From assembly GCF_018873765.1 (NCBI RefSeq), contig NC_057924.1, positions 15,091,001 through 15,155,000 on the forward strand: a stretch of DNA of 64,000 nucleotides. The letters run 5' to 3'. This document shows positions 59,222 through 64,000 of the stretch, piece by piece. Both the position numbers and the translations under genes were made by a program. The notes beneath the pieces were generated by a model. It ran no database searches. It was not told where the DNA came from and saw only the letters and a program-made list of their open reading frames with translations. This stretch comes from Telopea speciosissima (lineage: Eukaryota > Streptophyta > Magnoliopsida > Proteales > Proteaceae). Position 1 is the first letter of the stretch; every line of letters starts with the position of its first letter.

Positions 59222-59617
59222 CTCTGACTCCGGCGGAGTTAATTAAGGCATCGATCCGGCCGAACGCATCCCAAGCAATCTGCACAGACGCGTCTATTGC
59301 AGGTCCAGCAGAGCATACATCGAGTTCTATCGCAACAGCTCTGATTTCTACGGAGGCTTTGGATTTTGAATCCTCCGATGAAGACGAAGAAGCTGAAGCA
59401 TTAATATTCGAATTTTTTGGTTTCATTTGATTGATTTCGTCACAGAGAGATTTCAATCGATCCTCCTCCGAGTAACGGCGAGAATGTTGCAGCCTGCCAT
59501 AGCGAGATTCAAGCAGAACTCTCGCCCTAGTCCGGAAGAAGCTCCCGTTACCATCACTACCTTTCCTTCTAATCGATTCCATAGCTCCAGATTTCTCTCC
59601 CCTTCGTTGTCTCTCAT
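59222..59617 (-). pseudogene. Short-chain dehydrogenase/reductase, exon 1 only
   Basis: From the ATG at 59617 the minus strand reads [19 protein letters not shown], then the Rossmann nucleotide-binding motif TGASSGLG (about 59535-59560), [19 protein letters not shown], a frameshift near 59460-59474, then [11 protein letters not shown], a serine-rich stretch, VAIELDV and [10 protein letters not shown]. It ends at a good splice donor (GTCAGAG|GTAAAC, donor 59220-59221), the place where plant NAD(P)-binding SDR genes of this type have an intron (from memory of the family). The later exons with the catalytic YxxxK are not in the window. Left and right of it are breakpoints with WSD sequence, so it is a captured or residual gene piece. 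Confidence 0.83.
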
Positions 59618-60178
59618 TCCTTCGATTCTTCGGCAGTTCGCAAATCAGAATGGAGAAAGGGAAACGTATTTCTCTTTGGAGTTTTTTTGATTTTTTGTTT
59701 TTTTTTTTTAAACATTAGGGTTAAAAATAAAAAGTATTAAACCGTATGATACTCGAACTATATGAGTATAATACTCGGGCTTGTAAAAAACGCGTTTTTT
59801 TGTAAAAATACGAAAAAGTACGGGGACGAAAATATTTTTCATTCAAACATTCGAATATGCATATGATACACATATTATACGCCTACTTACTAACTAAGGT
59901 CCCTACTGTATGAACTCTGAAATATGATCAAATATGATCCTGACATGAAACCCGGATCATATTTTCATATGCCTCTTGGTCCATATATGGATTCCACTCA
60001 TTCTCTCTTCCATTAACATAAGTTTTCGGCTTTGGTGTCGGACGCTCCTGACTTGCATTACTCGAAGAGTCCCATCCAACCACAAAAAATTAGGAGAGGA
60101 CTCCTAGATATATAGTTCACTATGTCCTCTCTCAATGCATATTAATAATTTCCTAATATCAATGCATAACTTGAAAGC

Positions 60179-60352
60179 CGGATCTTGATCCCCTGCAGGT
60201 CCCTGTCCTGCCCAGTTCCCTAGTGTCTCTAACTAGAGGGCACAATGACCACCCTACCCCTACTTGAACACTCTGCCCGAGTAAAGTCCACCCCCTTATT
60301 AGAGACACTGGGGAACTGGGTCGGGCAGGGAACTTGAGGAGATAATTTTCCC
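60179..60352. repeat. Foldback element in intron 2 of E
   Basis: Ortholog of 51355-51530: same flanks (TTGAAAGC, TTAAGGGC), same arms and loop. Shows that D and E share ancestry for this part of intron 2. Confidence 0.85.
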
Positions 60353-60414
60353 TTAAGGGCCATCAGTGACAATGCGAGATACTAAGCTAGCTAGCAGTGT
60401 AAAGGCAACATTAC

Positions 60415-61299
60415 CCCACCAAGCTTGTCCTTGATTTGTTTGATCTTGTCAAGAGAGAATGTCACTGTTGAAATGGTGATTGGCCGGAACTCCACCCCCT
60501 CATGGCCAGCCCTGATTGGTGACCTATCACCTTCCATGGAACTACTCTTCAGAATGCTCCATGCAAAGTCTGAGGTAGTGTTGATGAACATTGAGAGAAT
60601 ATCAGTCACTCTCTTAAAGATACTGCTTCTTCTATTGTTGGAATCAGAACTGATGAGACCCTGCTTTGATGAAGGAAAAGTTAAAGGAAGAGAAGGGTTA
60701 TCAGCCCTTCTCAAGCAAGAAAACAAGGCTCCCATGAGTGAGAAGCCATCACCCAGTGCATGATGAAGCTTAAATACTATAGAACCAGCTGCATTACTTG
60801 TTGGGTACTTGATTAAGTGAATCTCCCACTAGGGCCTGCTTTGTGGGAGCCTTTCCATGGCTATCTTTGACAAATATTCTTGCAAGTACTCGTCGTAAGA
60901 TTCCGGCGATAACCCATCTGGAAAGATAGGGACATGAACATGATCTTCTACTTTCACATCCACCCTCTTCCATTGCTTCACACCATGCTCGTCTTTAACC
61001 TAAACACCATCAAATAAAATCGGATTGATAAGGGTTGACTACGGCGGAATTGGATATATATATATATATATAAAGAGAAAGAGAGAGAGAGAGTACCATG
61101 ATAGAGGAGAATCGAGGGTTGATTGGGAAGAAAAGAGTCTTAAGCAAAAAGTGAGTCTGTGAGCTATCGATGGGGATGTCAGTCTCGAAAGTGGCAACTA
61201 TGGAGATGGAGAGCACAGAAGTGTTGAAGTACTGACCAGTAGGGCTCACTGGTTCATCAACTTCTACAACATCACCTCTCTCTCTCCCTTCAACTCCAT
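60415..61299 (-). pseudogene. WSD1-like acyltransferase, copy E (truncated)
   Basis: Only exons 1 (61097-61299) and 2 (60415-60999) remain. Exon 1 is 203 bp, not a multiple of three: a GA run just after the ATG puts the ATG in a different frame from VEVDEPVSPTGQYF and leads to TAG. Exon 2 has a TAG at 60829-60831, where the other copies have a leucine (SRPLWE). HHALGDG itself is still encoded. Exons 3-5 are absent: beyond intron 2 the sequence changes at about 59885 to filler with an SDR exon, and it rejoins the shared flank only past the normal stop codon. Confidence 0.87.
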
Positions 61300-61999
61300 T
61301 TGATTCAGACCTGTTTACTTTCAATCTTTTTTCATATGCCTCACTGAAAATTGAACCCGGCCACCTTAATTTATAAACGAAACTTTTTTTTTTTCCATCT
61401 AAAGAAAATTGACTTCTTGAACCTTCCAAATCTACATAACACAAAAATGGACCATGAAATTGATGAAAACAAAAAATTAATAGCCCATAATAATTAGCAA
61501 GCCGTCACATTAATATGCCAACCATGTACGTATGGGGGGGGCACATAAATGGAGACGATAGGAAAAAAATTTCATACTACCCAATAATGGATTTCAATTT
61601 TTATCAAATTATTCACATATCTTTTATTAATCAAATTGTCCATAAAAAGAAAAAAGATATGGAAAAAAAATCTGTCCGAGAGTGTGGCGCATGAGTCTAC
61701 TTCTCTCCTCCCCATATAAAATGTTGAAATGCCTTAAACAGTGATACCTCTATGGTAGCCCCTGACATGCATACTTATTTGACATATTTACCTGATCATC
61801 TCCATAAAAATGTCTAAAGGTATTGTTATAGCTAGTAAGTATGAGGGAGGAAGAAAGAACTATAACCATAATTGAATGGGTAAGAATGACCCTTAATATA
61901 GTGTTGACCCTACTGGTGATCCACAGCAGAAGAGAAAAAAAAATGTTAGTTATACAGTTTAAGATGAAGCGACGGCTTCACGCCGATTTTAGAGGATCA
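61300..61999. other. Upstream region of copy E
   Basis: AT-rich. TTTATAAACG near 61368 may be the TATA equivalent. No gene seen. Confidence 0.45.
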
Positions 62000-63140
62000 T
62001 CGAGTCAGATTTAGGAAAGCCCAAAACATTAAAAAAAAAAAAAAACACATATGTAATTGGGTTACTTTCATTGTGGAAAGAATCGGGTCAAATGGAGTCA
62101 AGACAAGAAAGTTATGAGTGATTTTGTGGCTAGTGGATTGGACTTGTGCAATCAATAGGTTCCAGTAGCCTACCGGTTGATACCGGTAGAGGATCTAGTT
62201 GACCGAATCATGTCGATCGGAGCTCTGGTTGACCAATATGAGACCGTTAGGATTAGCGAAGTGGGTCAGTGGCCTACCGGTTGACCGGCAGGATGCGAAA
62301 TAGACCATTTAAGTTCAGTTTTGGCTCTTTTGGATCATTCCAAAAGATCAAAAAAGAGAGGAAAGAAAGAGAAGGAGACAGGGAAAGAAGAAAAGAGAGA
62401 TTTGAAGCTAAAGGATTGTTATACGGTCGAGGGGAACGCATCTTGGGTTGAAGAAGACCTAAAAACGAGTTCAGAGAGGGTTTTTGGTTCAAAAAGGTAA
62501 ACCCTAGATGTCTTTATCAATTTCTTTGGGTGTTAAGTATGATTTGATCTATTACAAAGTTCCCTAATAGCATTATTAAGGCTTTAAATTGATTTATATA
62601 GAAAGGAGATGAAATCTCATAAAGTTATTGAAGAAAAAATAGTAAAAACCCGATATTAGGTATAGTATATATGGCAATGAGGCCTCATTAGCCAACATTC
62701 TCCTACTTAGTCCATATTGCCACATGCCAAGTAAATGTCTTAAGTTACATTTAATATATGGTCATAGATTAAACATCAATTATTTCTTAATATTCAAAAT
62801 GAAAAACTCCAACCCATGAATCATGGCAGTATATGTATAATATGTACGTCACTCCCTTCCATAAATCACAATGACTTATCATTTCCACAATGAATCCTTA
62901 TATGATTAGTTTCAACTTTTGAAAATCAACTCGACGATTAATTCTGAATCAACCACATGGTCAATCCCATGCTAATTTGACTGCATATCCTTTGAGATCT
63001 TGCTTGAGAGTTTCTCTACACAGTTTAGCATTGCAAGCTTTGCATTTTCATAATCCAGTTCAGACCAAAAAATAAGTTTAGAGAAAGAACAAATTATAGA
63101 AGAACATCACCTCCTTGATTTTTTCAGAGTAGAAATCTTA
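62000..63140 (-). mobile_element. Possible Copia 3' end (LTR and adjoining internal DNA)
   Basis: On the minus strand GGACTAAGTAGGAGAATG reads like the end of a Copia internal region with its polypurine tract, followed at about 62700 by TGTTGGCTAATGAGGCC, a plausible LTR start. The LTR end and target duplication were not found, and no coding frame remains. Confidence 0.4.
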
Positions 63141-63430
63141 AAATAGAATTTGGAGTGGCTTTTGAGTTTGAGAATCGCCTCTCGTCATAACTGCATTTGG
63201 GCCTCTTTTTTCATATTGTTCCTCCCACCCATTATGACCCACCTAACATGTCCTCTCTCTTCTCTCCATCATCTTTTTCCTTGCACTCTCTCTTTCTCTC
63301 CCTACTCTTTCAGACTACTCCTTCTTGAACCATCCCATCCATCTAACCAAATGAAGTGGGGTGGGATATGTTGTGTCAATTTTCTTAACACAAGAGAATT
63401 GACCAGCATATCCTGAAGGCAAATTTTGAT
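63141..63430. other. Intergenic DNA, nothing recognised
   Basis: CT-rich stretch, no supportable feature. Confidence 0.4.
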
Positions 63431-64000
63431 ATCTTGAAGGTGGGGGCGGAGTTGTTTGGCTGCAAATAGAAAGAGATGTAAACGTATTGAATACGGATTC
63501 AGATTATTCCTTGACTAGATACCAATACCCCTAAAAAGATACAAGTGTGAATCAATTTCGGATTTTCGACTATCCATTTACATCCTTAGTTGCAAAGTTA
63601 GCTGAAATTGGTTGTTGCTTGGAGAGTCAAGTCCAGTTGTCCTTCATGTCATCCCAGTGTTGTTTGATACATAATATTGCATTTGTAGAAAGATATTAAA
63701 ATCGGAATTGGCCAGAGTCGGTCCCAAAAACCTTAGAATTGTTCATCAAATCTAAAAATTTAGCGATTCCAGTGATTAAAACCCTAGAATTGACCATCTT
63801 CAAATCCTTCAATCAACTGGCGATTCGACTTATCCGATTCCAATTTTTCTGAATTTCAATGAAGATAAAAGAAATAAACCCAATTTATTAAAAACAAAAA
63901 ACATACAGTACTTTTTTGTTTACAACTCTTTTTTTAGAGGATCCACAATGCTAATGAAAAGCAAAGGGAGAGAAGCCAAAATATGGGCAATAATGAAGAA
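63431..64000 (-). other. 3' flank of a sixth WSD copy (F)
   Basis: The sequence from 63620 to the edge follows the 3' flank of B and C (GTTTGATACATAATATTGCAT, ACAGTACTTTT, GCCAAAATATGGGCAATAAT) up to about 70 bp before the expected stop codon. A further WSD copy should therefore begin just beyond the window. The stretch at 63433-63470 also matches base 1 onward. Confidence 0.7.

Overview
This window is nuclear DNA of a flowering plant, most likely a woody non-grass species. It has spliced genes with large introns, nested Ty1/copia and Ty3/gypsy elements, LINEs with a plant-type RNase H, MITEs and a Pack-MULE. I could not name the species. No operon, CRISPR array, bacterial system or complete RNA gene is present.

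The backbone is a head-to-tail tandem array, all on the minus strand, of wax ester synthase/diacylglycerol acyltransferase genes (WSD1-like). I call the copies A to F by increasing coordinate: A 1986-9528, B 15912-21271, C 39127-40124, D 48380-52451, E 60415-61299, and F, of which only the 3' flank is present (63431-64000). The ancestral gene has five coding exons of about 201/585/363/138/147 bp. Exon 2 carries the acyltransferase motif HHALGDG and exon 4 carries NMIGP. Intron 3 has a GC donor in every copy that retains the site. By eye only B (477 aa) and D (478 aa) are intact. A has lost the exon 1 donor in a GA microsatellite and has a frameshift in exon 3. C has lost exons 2 and most of 3 at a palindromic junction. 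E has a frameshift, a stop, and exons 3-5 replaced by filler DNA that includes exon 1 of a short-chain dehydrogenase gene.

Between the genes lies a shared 3'-flank module of up to about 4 kb, seen downstream of B, C, D (shortened) and E. It contains a LINE 3' fragment, an LTR fragment, a hAT-like MITE with CCCTGA repeats, and the region leading to the WSD 3' end. Because the module and introns exist in several copies, many insertions have an empty site elsewhere in this same window, which allows them to be defined exactly.

Region by region: 1-1985 is a flank with a TIR element holding a plastid 23S rRNA fragment and a GGN-rich repeat. 1986-9528 is A, interrupted by a truncated Copia flanked by a 257-bp duplication. 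9728-11529 is a Pack-MULE carrying the 5' part of a zinc-finger homeodomain (ZHD) gene. 11551-15911 is the module, followed by B. 21594-34804 is a nest (small solo LTR, then Gypsy, then Copia and a 2.8-kb solo LTR). 34805-40124 is the module and C. 40125-46500 holds tandem repeats, a LINE and LTR remnants. 46500-52451 is the module and D, with four foldback elements in one intron. 52853-58826 is another nest and the module. 58827-61299 is the filler and E. 61300-64000 is remnants and the flank of F.

The coding content points to cuticular wax or storage lipid esterification. The main interest is the well-preserved record of how transposons and repair errors broke three of five paralogues.
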